From: Gammaproteobacteria bacterium
GTDB taxonomy: Bacteria > Pseudomonadota > Gammaproteobacteria > JABDGN01
Assembly (NCBI GenBank): GCA_016763565.1
Contig: JAESTO010000143.1
Coordinates: 1 to 7,564 of the forward strand
Direction: 5' to 3'
DNA: 7,564 bases
The notes under the pieces were generated by a model. It worked only from the letters and a program-made list of their open reading frames with translations, did no database searches and was not told the origin of the DNA. Both the position numbers and the translations under genes were made by a program. Below are positions 7,450 through 7,564 of this stretch, piece after piece (the first letter of the stretch is position 1; each line of letters starts with the position of its first letter).

Positions 7450-7564
7450 TGCCAACGTCGTATCAAGAACTACGAGGAAAATCCACAGAGGAGCTAGATA
7501 AAGAATTATTAACTCTGTGCAAAGAGCAATTTAATTTGCGCATGCAAAAAAAATCGGGGCAATT
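7449..7564 (+). CDS. rpmC: Large ribosomal subunit protein L29, N-terminal part (runs off window end)
   Basis: L29 is a small helical 50S protein close to L23 at the tunnel exit. The first 38 codons are visible. [15 protein letters not shown] and the signature [14 protein letters not shown] match the family, in which E. coli has [14 protein letters not shown]. The ATG overlaps the rplP stop by one base (TAATG), and GGAG at 7436-7439 inside rplP lies nine bases upstream, indicating translational coupling. The N-terminus is about two residues longer than in E. coli. The 3' part lies beyond the window. Confidence 0.95.
   Translation, partial: MPTSYQELRGKSTEELDKELLTLCKEQFNLRMQKKSGQ

Overview
This window is a conserved translation-gene cluster, the junction of the str operon (fusA-tuf) with the S10 operon, and every gene is on the + strand. 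It reads: the 3' part of fusA (EF-G), then tuf (EF-Tu), rpsJ (S10), rplC (L3), rplD (L4), rplW (L23), rplB (L2), rpsS (S19), rplV (L22), rpsC (S3), rplP (L16), and the first 38 codons of rpmC (L29). The gene order is the common bacterial one. The proteins match the E. coli versions closely over most of their length, which points to a gammaproteobacterium. The sequence is AT-rich, with A/T preferred at third codon positions. It could belong to a Legionella/Coxiella-like or another AT-rich lineage, but the genus cannot be fixed from these sequences alone.

Layout: the 5' fusA fragment ends at 1287. A 60-base gap to tuf holds a near-perfect inverted repeat and a possible sigma-70-like promoter. 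Only 56 bases separate tuf from rpsJ, so str and S10 genes may form one transcription unit, and there is no room for the long E. coli-type S10 leader through which L4 regulates the operon. From rpsJ onward the genes are packed tightly: gaps of 4 to 35 bases, or overlaps (10 bases rplC/rplD, 4 bases rplD/rplW, 1 base rplP/rpmC). Most starts have a recognisable Shine-Dalgarno sequence, several of them inside the preceding gene. No stretch longer than 60 bases lacks a gene. I see no tRNA, rRNA, CRISPR array, insertion sequence or clear intrinsic terminator.

The products act together. EF-Tu delivers aminoacyl-tRNA and EF-G translocates it. L2, L3, L4, L16, L22, L23 and L29 build the peptidyl-transferase surroundings and the exit tunnel of the 50S subunit. 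S3, S10 and S19 form part of the 30S head.

I did not find a novel system. What stands out is lineage-specific elaboration of otherwise standard ribosomal proteins: a long lysine-rich C-terminal tail and a KH-domain insertion in S3, a roughly 23-residue insertion plus a short tail in L3, and extended ends on S10. All comparisons with E. coli are from memory and by eye.
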